64,000 bases of DNA from Cyclobacteriaceae bacterium (GTDB lineage Bacteria; Bacteroidota; Bacteroidia; Cytophagales; Cyclobacteriaceae). Position 1 is the first letter of the stretch. Every line of letters begins with the position of its first letter. The notes beneath the pieces are model-generated. The model was not told the origin of the DNA and did not search any database. It saw only the letters and a list, made by a program, of their open reading frames with translations. Shown piece after piece: positions 47,729 through 55,130 of this stretch. Made by a program: the position numbers and the translations under genes. The stretch is from positions 1 to 64,000 of the forward strand of contig JAPZUF010000002.1 in NCBI GenBank assembly GCA_027533395.1, written 5' to 3'.

Positions 47729-47829
47729 GGGCGTACCTAGCCACGCCTAGCTGTACAGCTAGGCGTGGCTAGGCCGGGCTGTTCGGGGCTACCCTACCAT
47801 CCCTTACGCAAACCCGTAAGCGTTATTCG
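47729..47829. repeat. REP-like palindromic element with two hairpins
   Basis: The core is a 38-bp perfect palindrome at 47736-47773 (two 19-bp arms, no loop). It is preceded by GGGCGTACC and followed by GGCCGGGCTGTTCGGGG, flanks that I associate with REP-type repeats of Bacteroidota genomes. A second small hairpin, CTTACG/CGTAAG (47803-47808, 47815-47820), follows. It is GC-rich in an AT-rich gap. No transposase is present in the window. Confidence 0.6.
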
Positions 47830-47912
47830 GCCTTAAAATTCAAAATTCAAAATTCAAAATTTGAAATTCAAAATTTGAAATTTGGAATTAGTAATTAGGA
47901 ATTTGAAATCAG
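47830..47912. repeat. AT-rich AAATTTGAAATT-type repeat tract
   Basis: Successive variants of AAAATTC and AAATTTGAAATT form a tract of nested inverted and direct repeats. Similar tracts occur between the tRNA genes at about 49.9-50.4 kb. Confidence 0.6.
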
Positions 47913-47977
47913 CGCTTCCGATTAATAAATTCAGAAGCCTTATCACAGGGTTTGTAACCCGATTACTTATAAATCAT

Positions 47978-47998
47978 TTCGACATCACAAATGTCGAA
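47978..47998. repeat. 8-bp inverted repeat
   Basis: TTCGACAT (47978-47985) and ATGTCGAA (47991-47998) enclose a five-base loop. It has no T run, so it is not a typical terminator. Confidence 0.5.
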
Positions 47999-48051
47999 TA
48001 ACATAGGACAACATTGGAAGATATTCCCGCTACCTTAAAGTTAGTACCCGT

Positions 48052-48109
48052 CATCACGAAACTCGCATCCGCCACCACGAAACTCGCATCCGCCATCACG
48101 AAACTCGCA
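48052..48109. repeat. 21-bp tandem repeat, about 2.8 copies
   Basis: Units at 48052-48072, 48073-48093 and 48094-48109 share CGAAACTCGCATCCGC and differ at one base in the third position (CATCACG or CACCACG). There are no spacers, so this is not a CRISPR. Confidence 0.8.
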
Positions 48110-48219
48110 ATGTCGTAAGCAACTACTCCCTAAGCCAAATAATAGCACGCCACAGCTGTTGCGTATCTAACAGCGATTAACTAAAAACAAGCAACCACAA
48201 TTAGCTAACTTGCCACCCC

Positions 48220-49323
48220 ATGTTACGCCTGCATTCCTTACAACTCACCAACTTCAGAAATTATTCAAACTTAACCTTTCAACCAGGCCAACACATCAAC
48301 CTATTAATCGGGAAAAACGGAAGCGGCAAAACCAACCTCTTAGATGCCATCCACTTTTTAGCCTTAACCAAAGGCGCAGTTTCATCAACCGATACCGACT
48401 ATATAAAGGAAACAGAAACCCAAGCTGTCGTTCGTGGTTTATTCAAATTCAATAACGAGGAGGTTGAAATAGCGAGCGCCATACAAACCGGACAAAAAAA
48501 AATCTTCAAGGTAAACCAGCAAGACTACCCCAAACTAAGCCAACACATCGGCCGCATTCCTTTGGTCATCATTCTCCCCGATGATGTCGACCTCGTGCGC
48601 GAAGGCTCCGAACTACGCAGAAAATTTTTCGATTCCTTTATCTCCCAGCAAGACTCATCCTACCTCGAAAACCTCATCCAGTACGGAAACATCCTTAAAC
48701 AACGCAACAGCTTTTTAAAAAACATGGCCGAATCTGGCAAAACCGATCGTGTATTAGTAGATACATATGATGCCATGATCGCCCCACTTGGTCATCAACT
48801 CTATATAAAGAGAAAGTCTTTTGTTCAGCAATTCGAGTCCTACTTCATTAAATCATACCAAAACTTGGTGCTGCACGAAAAAGTAGAATTACACTATACC
48901 ACAAACGTTACCACCGAAGCCGAATACCTCAACCAACTTAAAGCTAACTTTAATAAAGATTTACTTTTGCAACGAACATCCTTCGGCATCCACCGCGATG
49001 ATTACCACTTCAAACTTGGCGATGGCGATTTAAAAAAATTGGGCTCACAAGGTCAGAAAAAATCCTTCGTTTTGGCGCTTAAACTGGCACAAGCCAATTG
49101 GTTGCAAAACGCAAAAGGTTTCTTTCCATTACTATTGATGGATGATGTATTCGATAAACTCGATAACCACCGCATCGAAAAACTTTTGCAAACCCTCCCA
49201 ACAAACGCACAAATCTTTATCAGCGATGCCCGCCCCGATAGAACCCTCTCCTTATTTAAACAATTAGAACTTTCTGCTCAAGTTTTCCATGTAGAAGATG
49301 GTAACTTGCAGCCACATGAGTAA
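48220..49323 (+). CDS. recF: DNA replication and repair protein RecF
   Basis: RecF is an SMC-like ATPase that helps load RecA at gaps. The 367-residue protein starts MLRLHSLQLTNFRNYSNLTF. It has Walker A in GKNGSGKTNLLDAIHFLA, the LGSQGQKKSFVLALKLAQ ABC signature region, and Walker B in LLLMDDVFDKLD with the downstream ISDARPDRTL. All motifs are intact. It overlaps the following DUF721 gene, a conserved pairing. Confidence 0.96.
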   Translation: MLRLHSLQLTNFRNYSNLTFQPGQHINLLIGKNGSGKTNLLDAIHFLALTKGAVSSTDTDYIKETETQAVVRGLFKFNNEEVEIASAIQTGQKKIFKVNQQDYPKLSQHIGRIPLVIILPDDVDLVREGSELRRKFFDSFISQQDSSYLENLIQYGNILKQRNSFLKNMAESGKTDRVLVDTYDAMIAPLGHQLYIKRKSFVQQFESYFIKSYQNLVLHEKVELHYTTNVTTEAEYLNQLKANFNKDLLLQRTSFGIHRDDYHFKLGDGDLKKLGSQGQKKSFVLALKLAQANWLQNAKGFFPLLLMDDVFDKLDNHRIEKLLQTLPTNAQIFISDARPDRTLSLFKQLELSAQVFHVEDGNLQPHE

Positions 49324-49609
49324 GCAAGACGATTTCCAAACCTTTGGCAGTGCCTTCCAACAGTTTTTACACAAATCTGGCATGAAAGACCGATTTGATG
49401 AAAAACAAGTGCTAGCGTCATGGGAGCGGGTAGTCGGCAAAGTAATCGCGAAAAAAACCAAAAGAATCTGGATCAAAAACGCAATCCTTTTTGTCGAATT
49501 CGACTCAGCATCCATCAAAAGCGATTTTTCCTTTTATAAAACCAAAGTTCTAGAACTATTCAGCAAAGAATTTGGTCCCGAAGCTGTAAAAGACATCTTC
49601 ATCTTATAA
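49316..49609 (+). CDS. DUF721 (DciA-like) protein
   Basis: The 97-residue product, started at the ATG at 49316 inside the recF stop region, matches DUF721: FGSAFQQFLHKSGMKDRF, ASWERVVGKVIAKKTKRIWI, then NAILFVEFDSASIKSDFSFY. The domain is shared with DciA, the ancestral helicase loader/operator that interacts with DnaB in bacteria lacking DnaC. It overlaps recF by eight bases, so the two genes are translationally coupled. An ATG six codons upstream is possible. Confidence 0.85.
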   Translation: MSKQDDFQTFGSAFQQFLHKSGMKDRFDEKQVLASWERVVGKVIAKKTKRIWIKNAILFVEFDSASIKSDFSFYKTKVLELFSKEFGPEAVKDIFIL

Positions 49610-49710
49610 GACAATTCAATCATTTCCGAAAAAACAAAGGATAAATCCTAATAAAGTTTGACTTAAAAAGTAAAAACTCAAGAAAAAGCCAATATTTCCT
49701 CACCCATTGT

Positions 49711-49740
49711 TTTGAAAAAGTATAAAAGCGTATAATTTTG
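49711..49740 (+). promoter_or_regulatory. Promoter of the tRNA-Tyr/Gly/Thr cluster
   Basis: A TTTG -33 box (49711-49714) and a TAATTTTG -7 box (49733-49740) are separated by 18 bases, a full match to the Bacteroidota housekeeping consensus. Confidence 0.75.
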
Positions 49741-49787
49741 CACTCCTATTTTTTAGGAGCGTTAACAGCGCACGTTCTTTTACATAC

Positions 49788-49873
49788 GGGGGAATACCAA
49801 AGCGGCCAACTGGGACAGACTGTAAATCTGTTGTCTTATGACTTCATAGGTTCGAATCCTATTTCCCCCACCA
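49788..49873 (+). tRNA. tRNA-Tyr (anticodon GTA)
   Basis: Acceptor arms GGGGGAA and TTCCCCC pair perfectly. The anticodon GTA is at 49822-49824 within a CAGA/TCTG stem, there is a long variable arm as expected of bacterial tRNA-Tyr, and the T loop is GTTCGAATC. The 3' ACCA is encoded. Confidence 0.95.
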
Positions 49874-49950
49874 GAAATTTCAAATGCAAGATTTCAAATT
49901 CCAGATTGCTTAAAATCAGGAATCTGAAATTTTAAATTTGGAATTTATTT
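49874..49950. repeat. AT-rich AAATTTGAAATT-type spacer between tRNA-Tyr and tRNA-Gly
   Basis: The spacer is made of imperfect inverted repeats such as AAATTCCAGATT and AATCTGAAATTT. It resembles the tracts at 47.8 kb and in the next tRNA spacers. Confidence 0.5.
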
Positions 49951-50023
49951 GCGGGAGTAGCTCAGTTGGTAGAGCGATAGCCTTCCAAGCTATAGGTCGC
50001 GGGTTCGAGCCTCGTCTCCCGCT
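49951..50023 (+). tRNA. tRNA-Gly (anticodon TCC)
   Basis: Acceptor GCGGGAG pairs with CTCCCGC. The D arm is AGCTCAGTTGGTAGAGC, the anticodon TCC is at 49984-49986 in an ATAGC/GCTAT stem, and the T arm is GGGTTCGAGCC. CCA is not encoded. Confidence 0.95.
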
Positions 50024-50029
50024 CGGATT

Positions 50030-50137
50030 AATTTCAAATTCAATGTTCCAAATTTCAAATTGGGGACTTGAATTTGAGGTTGAAGCCTTTGATTATGACA
50101 GAATTTTGAATCTGAAATTTGAAATTTTGAATTGATC
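50030..50137. repeat. AT-rich AAATTTGAAATT-type spacer between tRNA-Gly and the tRNA-Thr fragment
   Basis: Several variants of CAAATTCAA and TTGAATTTG, and of AAATTTGAAATTTT, can pair across the spacer. It is the same repeat type as the preceding spacer. Confidence 0.5.
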
Positions 50138-50138
50138 T

Positions 50139-50192
50139 GCTGTTGTAGCTCAGGGGTAGAGCATGGCGCTGGTAGCGCCAAGGTCGAGAGTT
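50139..50192 (+). pseudogene. Truncated tRNA-Thr (GGT) copy
   Basis: Its first 25 bases are identical to the intact tRNA-Thr at 50213. It has its own fully paired anticodon stem (TGGCG/CGCCA, anticodon GGT at 50171-50173), then another 12 shared bases (AGGTCGAGAGTT). Identity stops inside the T loop at 50192, and the 3' half of the T stem and the acceptor strand are missing. The changed but still paired anticodon stem suggests it was once a functional gene. Confidence 0.8.
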
Positions 50193-50212
50193 ACAATGGG
50201 AAAAGAACCAAA

Positions 50213-50284
<72 letters not shown>

Positions 50285-50476
50285 CAACAGAAAATAAAAA
50301 TTCAGCATTCAAAATATCAAATTTTGACTGCTGATCCGATTGGAAAACGTTCCAATCTTAAATTTGAAATTTGAAATTTTTGAAATATCCGAGGTGCCGA
50401 TGCGTAGCGACCATCATAAAAGCATACCGGAAATTTCATCGAATTACCCTTATTCGACAGGCATATCATGTTTGGG

Positions 50477-50534
50477 GTGTATAGCTTCTTAGAAGGAGAA
50501 GCACAAATAGTAACTTATTAATTAAACTATACAC
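50477..50534 (+). promoter_or_regulatory. Nested inverted repeats in the tuf leader
   Basis: GTGTATAG (50477-50484) can pair with CTATACAC (50527-50534), enclosing a smaller hairpin GCTTCT/AGAAGC (50484-50489, 50497-50502). The outer pairing lies 27 bases before the tuf ATG and could control translation; this is inference. Confidence 0.35.
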
Positions 50535-50561
50535 TTTTAAACTTAACTGGGATTTTCAAAA

Positions 50562-51749
50562 ATGGCTAAGGAAACATTCGATCGCTCCAAACCGCACGTA
50601 AACGTAGGAACTATTGGTCACGTTGACCACGGTAAAACTACACTTACTGCTGCAATTACTCAGGTGTTGGCAAAGAAAGGTCTTGCTGCAGTGCGCGACT
50701 TCTCTTCTATCGACAACGCACCTGAAGAAAAAGAAAGAGGTATCACTATCAACACCTCTCACGTAGAATATCAAACAGAAAACCGTCACTACGCTCACGT
50801 AGATTGCCCTGGTCACGCTGACTATGTAAAGAACATGGTTACTGGTGCTGCTCAGATGGACGGTGCAATTCTTGTAGTTGCTGCAACAGACGGACCAATG
50901 CCTCAAACTCGCGAGCACATCCTTTTGGCTCGTCAGGTAGGTGTACCTGCTCTTGTAGTATTCATGAACAAAGTAGACTTGGTTGACGATGCAGAATTGT
51001 TAGACCTTGTTGAAATGGAAGTACGCGAATTACTTTCTTCATACAAATTCCCTGGCGATACCACTCCTGTAATCCGTGGTTCTGCATTAGGTGGCCTAAA
51101 TGGCGAGCCTAAGTGGGTAGAAAAAATCGAAGAATTGATGCAAGCAGTTGATACATTTATTCCGCTTCCAGTTCGTTTGATCGACAAAGATTTCTTGATG
51201 CCTGTAGAAGACGTATTCTCGATCACTGGTCGTGGTACTGTTGCTACTGGTCGTATCGAGCGTGGTATCATCAACTCAGGCGATAAGGTTCAAATCTTAG
51301 GTATGGGTGCTGAAAACCTTGAATCTACAATCACGGGTGTAGAAATGTTCCGCAAAATCCTTGACAGAGGTGAAGCAGGTGATAACGTAGGTTTATTGTT
51401 ACGTGGTATTGAAAAAGAACAAATTACCCGTGGTATGGTAATTTGCAAGCCAGGTACAGTAACCCCTCACGCTAAATTCAAAGCAGAAGTTTACGTATTG
51501 TCTAAAGAAGAAGGTGGTCGTCACACTCCATTCTTTAACAAATACCGCCCTCAATTCTATTTCCGCACAACAGACGTAACAGGCGAAATCATGTTACCTG
51601 CAGGTGTAGAAATGGTTATGCCTGGCGACAACGTATCTATTGAAGTTACTTTGATCAACAAAATCGCTATGGAAAAAGGTCTTCGTTTCGCTATCCGCGA
51701 AGGTGGCCGTACTGTAGGTTCTGGTCAGGTTACAGAAATCTTAGACTAA
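50562..51749 (+). CDS. tuf: Elongation factor Tu
   Basis: EF-Tu delivers aminoacyl-tRNA to the ribosome. The 395-residue protein has the P loop [10 protein letters not shown] (about residues 19-28), switch I with [35 protein letters not shown], the guanine motif NKVD, and beta-barrel domains with [14 protein letters not shown] and [13 protein letters not shown]. It sits between tRNA genes upstream of tRNA-Trp, secE and nusG, the usual Bacteroidota arrangement, and ends at a strong terminator. Confidence 0.99.
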   Translation: MAKETFDRSKPHVNVGTIGHVDHGKTTLTAAITQVLAKKGLAAVRDFSSIDNAPEEKERGITINTSHVEYQTENRHYAHVDCPGHADYVKNMVTGAAQMDGAILVVAATDGPMPQTREHILLARQVGVPALVVFMNKVDLVDDAELLDLVEMEVRELLSSYKFPGDTTPVIRGSALGGLNGEPKWVEKIEELMQAVDTFIPLPVRLIDKDFLMPVEDVFSITGRGTVATGRIERGIINSGDKVQILGMGAENLESTITGVEMFRKILDRGEAGDNVGLLLRGIEKEQITRGMVICKPGTVTPHAKFKAEVYVLSKEEGGRHTPFFNKYRPQFYFRTTDVTGEIMLPAGVEMVMPGDNVSIEVTLINKIAMEKGLRFAIREGGRTVGSGQVTEILD

Positions 51750-51778
51750 TTCGTAAGAACCACTAGGTTCCTATTATA

Positions 51779-51814
51779 AAAAGCGTTTCGGATTTAAAAT
51801 TCCGAAACGCTTTT
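51779..51814 (+). terminator. Terminator after tuf
   Basis: A 14-bp perfect stem (51779-51792 with 51801-51814) ends in TTTT. Its 3' edge overlaps the -33 box of the next promoter. Confidence 0.92.
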
Positions 51815-51842
51815 GCATTTTAAGGTAGTATTTATACCTTTG
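51812..51842 (+). promoter_or_regulatory. Promoter of the trnW-secE-nusG-rplKAJL operon
   Basis: A TTTG -33 box (51812-51815) and TACCTTTG -7 box (51835-51842) are 19 bases apart, a full consensus match. The -33 box shares bases with the tuf terminator stem. Confidence 0.75.
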
Positions 51843-51941
51843 CAGTCCTTTTGAATTTCGCCAAGTGCATAAGCATGTGTTTTTCAAGGGGTTAAGGTTT
51901 CCCTGTGGATGTAAAACCTTGCCACTGCGAAGCCAATAATT

Positions 51942-52014
51942 ACAGGTGTAGCTCAATTGGTAGAGCAGCGGTCTCCAAAACCGCAGGCTGGGAGTTCGAG
52001 CCTCTCCACCTGTG
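51942..52014 (+). tRNA. tRNA-Trp (anticodon CCA)
   Basis: Acceptor ACAGGTG pairs with CACCTGT. The D arm is AGCTCAATTGGTAGAGC, the anticodon CCA is at 51975-51977 in a GCGGT/ACCGC stem, and the T arm is GGGAGTTCGAGCCTCTC. The discriminator is G and CCA is not encoded. It is transcribed with secE. Confidence 0.95.
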
Positions 52015-52096
52015 CAACGATAGATTAAAAGCCTTAAAAGGCAAAAGAAATAGCTGAAAACAGCATAAACCCTCTGCCGGAAAGCAGGTAATTGTT

Positions 52097-52288
52097 ATGG
52101 AAAAAGTGACAACTTATTTCAAAGAATCCTGGGACGAGATCAAGAACAAGGTCTCTTGGACCAAGTATAGCGAACTGCAAAGCAGCGCTATCCTGGTATT
52201 AGTGGCTTCTACCATCTTCGCGCTGATCATTGGCGCAATAGATTGGGCTTTTCGTTCAGGTTTAGAGTGGTTCTATAGAGAATTTTAA
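52097..52288 (+). CDS. secE: Preprotein translocase subunit SecE
   Basis: SecE stabilises SecY in the translocon. The 63-residue protein has the amphipathic surface helix (residues 1-25, with SWDEIKNKVSWTKYSELQ), then one membrane helix (about 28-52, SAILVLVASTIFALIIGAID). This single-TM short form is normal outside enterobacteria. It lies between tRNA-Trp and nusG, four bases before the latter. Confidence 0.95.
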   Translation: MEKVTTYFKESWDEIKNKVSWTKYSELQSSAILVLVASTIFALIIGAIDWAFRSGLEWFYREF

Positions 52289-52292
52289 AGGT

Positions 52293-52850
52293 ATGGGCGA
52301 ATTAAAGTGGTACGTTTTACGCGCAGTAAGTGGCCAAGAGAAGAAGATTAAATCTTATCTGGAAACTGAGATAGAGCGTTCCAAACTAGCGGATGCAATT
52401 CCACAAGTGCTCATCCCATCAGAGAAAGTGTACGAAATGAGAGGCGGAAAGAAGCGTGTTCGTGAGCGCAGCTTTTTCCCGGGTTACATTCTTATTTCTG
52501 CCGATTTGTCCAATGAAAAAGCATTTCATACTGTGAATGAAATTCCCGGTGTGTTAGGTTTCTTGGGCAGCAACGGTGCCGGTGCTTCCAAAGTCCCAGT
52601 TCCTCTCCGTCAATCAGAGGTGAACAGGATACTAGGCAAAGTTGATGAGATTGACAGCACCGAAGAAAAACTCGAAACCCCTTACATCAAGGGAGAACAG
52701 GTGAAAGTAATGGATGGACCATTCAGCGGCTTCACTGGTTCTGTAGAGGAAATCTTCGAAGACAAAAAGAAACTCAACGTAATGGTTAAGATCTTCGGTC
52801 GTAACACACCTGTTGAGTTAAGTTACATGCAAGTAGAAAAGCTAGACTAA
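52293..52850 (+). CDS. nusG: Transcription termination/antitermination factor NusG
   Basis: NusG binds RNA polymerase and couples it to Rho or the ribosome. The 185-residue protein has the NGN domain (WYVLRAVSGQEKKIKSYLE, then RERSFFPGYILISADLS and IPGVLGFLG) and a C-terminal KOW domain (about 130-185, GEQVKVMDGPFSGFTGSVEE). It is the middle of the secE-nusG-rplK operon with a six-base gap to rplK. Confidence 0.97.
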   Translation: MGELKWYVLRAVSGQEKKIKSYLETEIERSKLADAIPQVLIPSEKVYEMRGGKKRVRERSFFPGYILISADLSNEKAFHTVNEIPGVLGFLGSNGAGASKVPVPLRQSEVNRILGKVDEIDSTEEKLETPYIKGEQVKVMDGPFSGFTGSVEEIFEDKKKLNVMVKIFGRNTPVELSYMQVEKLD

Positions 52851-52856
52851 GTAGCA

Positions 52857-53300
52857 ATGGCAAAGGAAATTACAGGTTATCTGAAACTTCAGGTAAAAGG
52901 TGGTGCCGCTAACCCGTCACCTCCAATTGGTCCGGCTTTGGGTAGCAAGGGCTTGAACATTATGGACTTCTGTAAGCAGTTCAACGCTCGTACGCAAGAC
53001 AAACCGGGACAGGTATTGCCCGTACTCATTACTATTTACAACGACAAGTCTTTCGACTTCGTCATCAAAACACCGCCTGCTGCTAACCTCATCCTAGAAG
53101 CGATGAAAAAGCAAAAAGGTTCTGCTGAGCCTAACCGCACTAAAGTGGGTTCTATCACTTGGGATCAAGTGAAAACAATCGCTGAAACTAAAATGCCAGA
53201 CTTAAATGCATTTAAAATTGAGTCTGCCATGAAGATGATTGCCGGTACAGCGCGAAGCATGGGTGTAACTGTAAGTGGTACCCCTCCGTGGGATAAATAA
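52857..53300 (+). CDS. rplK: 50S ribosomal protein L11
   Basis: L11 forms the GTPase-associated centre with 23S rRNA. The 147-residue protein has [19 protein letters not shown], the proline-rich N-terminal domain, then [16 protein letters not shown]. The C-terminal RNA-binding domain carries [13 protein letters not shown]. It is followed 28 bases later by rplA. Confidence 0.98.
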   Translation: MAKEITGYLKLQVKGGAANPSPPIGPALGSKGLNIMDFCKQFNARTQDKPGQVLPVLITIYNDKSFDFVIKTPPAANLILEAMKKQKGSAEPNRTKVGSITWDQVKTIAETKMPDLNAFKIESAMKMIAGTARSMGVTVSGTPPWDK

Positions 53301-53328
53301 TTGGTTCAATTAAAAAAATCATTGAACA

Positions 53329-54027
53329 ATGGCAAAGATTTCAAAAAATAGAAAAGCCGTATTGGCAAAGTTTAACTTCGACAAAGAATACTCACTAGAG
53401 GATGCATCGAAAATGCTGAAGGATATTACCTTCACTAAGTTCGATTCATCAGTTGACTTGGATATTCGCTTAGGTGTAGATCCTAAGAAGTCCGATCAAA
53501 TGGTGCGTGGCGTTGTTGCTTTACCACACGGTATCGGTAAAACTGTTCGCGTATTGGTACTTTGCACGCCTGACAAAGTGCAGGAAGCAAAAGATGCTGG
53601 TGCGGAACACGTAGGTCTAGACGACTACATTCAAAAAATTGAAGGTGGTTGGACTGACATTGATGTAATCATCTGTACACCAACAGTAATGGCTAAGGTA
53701 GGTAAACTTGGTAAAGTGTTAGGTCCTCGCGGCTTAATGCCAAACCCTAAGTCTGGTACCGTAACGTTAGAAGTTGGTAAGGCAGTGAAAGAAGTAAAAG
53801 CTGGTAAAATCGATTTCAAAATTGATAAAACCGGTATCATCCATGTAAGCATTGGAAAAGCTTCTTTTGCGGCTGACAAAATCCGCGACAACGCGTTAGA
53901 GATGATTCAGACAGTAGCAAAACTGAAGCCTGCCTCAGCGAAAGGTGCATACTTTAGAAGTATCACTATTTCTACAACTATGAGCCCAGGCATCGCAGTG
54001 GATAAAGCATCAATTGCTGGCATTTAA
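53329..54027 (+). CDS. rplA: 50S ribosomal protein L1
   Basis: L1 forms the stalk at the E site and often represses the rplK-rplA mRNA. The 232-residue protein has [57 protein letters not shown] and the ending [14 protein letters not shown]. Length and order are typical. Confidence 0.98.
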   Translation: MAKISKNRKAVLAKFNFDKEYSLEDASKMLKDITFTKFDSSVDLDIRLGVDPKKSDQMVRGVVALPHGIGKTVRVLVLCTPDKVQEAKDAGAEHVGLDDYIQKIEGGWTDIDVIICTPTVMAKVGKLGKVLGPRGLMPNPKSGTVTLEVGKAVKEVKAGKIDFKIDKTGIIHVSIGKASFAADKIRDNALEMIQTVAKLKPASAKGAYFRSITISTTMSPGIAVDKASIAGI

Positions 54028-54038
54028 GATTTAACAAC

Positions 54039-54575
54039 ATGACCAGAGAAGAAAAAGAACAGATTATTGAAGAGCTAAAAGGAAAGTTTGCAGAAAACGC
54101 TCACTTCTATATTACAGATGCTAGTGGTTTAACCGTAGCACAAGTAAATGCCTTCAGAAGACTTTGTTTCAAGAGTGGTATCGAATACCGTGTTTATAAA
54201 AACACCTTGATTCGCAAAGCTTTGGAAGCGCAAGAAGGAACCGATTTCTCACCGGTTTTTAAAACACTTAACGGTTTTTCAGGCGTAATGTTTTCAAAAG
54301 AAATTGGAAACGCACCTGCAAAAGTTTTAAAGGAGTACCACAAAAAACTGGATGGCAAACCTGCTTTAAAAGCTGCTTCCATCTCGTCCGATTTATTTAT
54401 CGGATCAGAGAACCTAACTATGCTCGCTGAGCTTAAGAGCAAAAATGAGCTCATTGGTGATGTTATTGCATTGCTTCAATCTCCTGCCAAAAATGTTATT
54501 TCTGCCCTACAAAGCGGAAAGAATACCTTGGGCGGCTTAATGAAGACTTTGGAAGAACGCGCTGCAACTAAATAA
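54039..54575 (+). CDS. rplJ: 50S ribosomal protein L10
   Basis: L10 anchors L7/L12 dimers to the ribosome. The 178-residue protein has [17 protein letters not shown], then [19 protein letters not shown] and [13 protein letters not shown], and a C-terminal helix ([20 protein letters not shown]) that binds L7/L12. It is 11 bases after rplA and 35 before rplL. Confidence 0.97.
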   Translation: MTREEKEQIIEELKGKFAENAHFYITDASGLTVAQVNAFRRLCFKSGIEYRVYKNTLIRKALEAQEGTDFSPVFKTLNGFSGVMFSKEIGNAPAKVLKEYHKKLDGKPALKAASISSDLFIGSENLTMLAELKSKNELIGDVIALLQSPAKNVISALQSGKNTLGGLMKTLEERAATK

Positions 54576-54610
54576 TTAATCGAATTTCAAAAACTTTAAA
54601 TTTTATTACA

Positions 54611-54988
54611 ATGGCTGATGTTAAAGCACTTGGAGATCAACTAGTTGAACTCACAGTAAAAGAAGTAAACGAATTAGCTTCTTACTTAAAAGAAACATAC
54701 GGAATCGAGCCTGCAGCTGCTGCTGTAGCTGTTGCGGCTGGTCCTGCTGCTGGTGGCGGAGCTGCTGCTGCAGAAAAGACTAACTTCGATGTTGTGTTAA
54801 AAAGCGCTGGTGCTAACAAACTTCAAATTGTGAAGCTTGTGAAAGAATTAACTGGTCTTGGCTTGAAAGAAGCTAAAGATGTAGTTGATGGCGCCCCTAA
54901 GACAATCAAAGAAGGTCTTCCTAAGGACGAGGCAGAAAACTTGAAGAAGCAGCTTGTAGAAGCTGGTGCTGAAGTAGAATTGAAATAA
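54611..54988 (+). CDS. rplL: 50S ribosomal protein L7/L12
   Basis: L7/L12 forms the flexible stalk that recruits translation factors. The 125-residue protein has an N-terminal dimerisation helix ([19 protein letters not shown]), an Ala/Gly hinge (about 35-55) and the C-terminal domain with [37 protein letters not shown] and [20 protein letters not shown] strong hairpin follows before rpoB. Confidence 0.98.
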   Translation: MADVKALGDQLVELTVKEVNELASYLKETYGIEPAAAAVAVAAGPAAGGGAAAAEKTNFDVVLKSAGANKLQIVKLVKELTGLGLKEAKDVVDGAPKTIKEGLPKDEAENLKKQLVEAGAEVELK

Positions 54989-55038
54989 TTCCCTTCAGTT
55001 GGTGAAAGACGCTGGGTATCGTCTTAAACCATCTTCAC

Positions 55039-55075
55039 AGACCCTGTTCCATGCAAAAATGGTACAGGGTCTTTT
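55039..55075 (+). terminator. Attenuator/terminator hairpin between rplL and rpoB
   Basis: Arms 55039-55052 and 55059-55072 pair over 14 positions with one mismatch, loop of about six, followed by TTTT. As rpoB lies 56 bases beyond in the same operon, it probably attenuates rather than fully terminates. Confidence 0.8.
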
Positions 55076-55130
55076 CCCATTTCTACCCACAAATGTTCTT
55101 AAGAGTCCAGGCACTTAAATAGTTTTACCC

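Noticed and set aside
48052-48109. Possible CRISPR array
   Set aside because: The units are directly adjacent with no spacers and there are no cas genes.
48210-48455. 81-codon frame overlapping recF
   Set aside because: It is a shadow of recF in another frame.
49738-49935. 65-codon frame across tRNA-Tyr
   Set aside because: It is the translation of a tRNA gene and spacer.
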